DNA of 28,973 nucleotides from a candidate division WWE3 bacterium CG22_combo_CG10-13_8_21_14_all_39_12. GTDB lineage: Bacteria; Patescibacteriota; 4484-211; GCA-002791395. The notes beneath the pieces are model-generated. The model was not told the origin of the DNA. It searched no databases and worked only from the letters and a program-made list of their open reading frames with translations. Position numbers and translations under genes: made by a program. The stretch lies in NCBI GenBank assembly GCA_002771355.1, contig PCSU01000053.1, positions 1,927-30,899 of the forward strand. Direction: 5' to 3'. This document shows positions 28,914 to 28,973 of the stretch, one piece after another (the stretch's first letter is position 1; the number at the start of each line of letters is the position of its first letter).

Positions 28914-28973
28914 GTATTAAGCAGGAAACCCCGCACAAGATTAGCAGATGTTTTGTAACGTAAGGAGACGAAG
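28914..28973 (+). other. Start region of a further gene beyond the window
   Basis: AAGGAG at 28962-28967 is a clear ribosome site with no start codon left in the window, so a new plus-strand gene probably begins just past 28973. Confidence 0.4.

Noticed and set aside
1..28973. tRNA, rRNA or CRISPR features
   Set aside because: I saw no cloverleaf with a TTCRA arm, no rRNA-like block, and no spaced direct repeats. The heptanucleotide array has no spacers.

Overview
The window looks like part of the chromosome of a Patescibacteria (Candidate Phyla Radiation, CPR) bacterium. I infer this from gene content and protein style: compact core genes, proteins with long Thr/Pro linkers, an LPxSG-type surface protein, prepilins cut at A^F instead of G^F, a DUF4349 protein, and many short unrecognised proteins. 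TGA is used as a stop codon (for example after the gene at 13545-13889), which argues against the CPR lineages that recode TGA as glycine. I cannot place it lower than phylum from sequence alone.

Layout. 79-5607: replication start region on the minus strand, with dnaA, a helically phased cluster of DnaA boxes (probable oriC), dnaN, a PEGA/PGRP-like/SH3b envelope protein behind dnaN, and an LPESG membrane protein upstream of dnaA. 5680-8702: argS-hisS on the plus strand. 8717-12244: a four-gene minus-strand membrane operon (multi-TM protein, DUF4349 protein, type IV pilin-like protein, pilin-domain protein). 12354-17756: accessory genes (DUF4430 protein, three small unknown proteins, a histidine phosphatase, and two divergent secreted proteins) separated by strong hairpin terminators. 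17849-21026: a shortened YebC-family gene, then a minus-strand pair of a PaaK/CapK-like adenylate-forming enzyme and a membrane acyltransferase-like protein. 21027-23400: two tiny genes with their own promoter and terminator, a promoter plus tandem-hairpin leader, an unrecognised 498-residue protein, and a MITE-like repeat. 23450-27638: a PIG-L deacetylase/APH-like kinase pair, sufS, an unknown membrane protein and def. 27690-28973: a heptanucleotide tandem repeat and a run of three small plus-strand genes, with a further gene starting beyond the end.

The strongest pattern is in how genes are started. Five genes (argS, DUF4349 gene, yebC, sufS, def) have a -10 hexamer exactly 6 nt before the ATG and no Shine-Dalgarno sequence, which predicts leaderless mRNAs beginning at or next to the start codon. 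Three more (dnaA, the LPESG gene, the PaaK-like gene) are within a few nt of this. The accessory and unknown genes instead have leaders with clear AGGAGG-type sites. The second theme is surface biology: pilin-like domains on three different anchors in one operon, a degenerate peptidoglycan-recognition domain, an LPxSG protein, and two small-molecule or glycan modification gene pairs.

All calls come from reading the sequence. No database search or folding software was used, so family names are from memory of motifs, and promoters and terminators are pattern matches.
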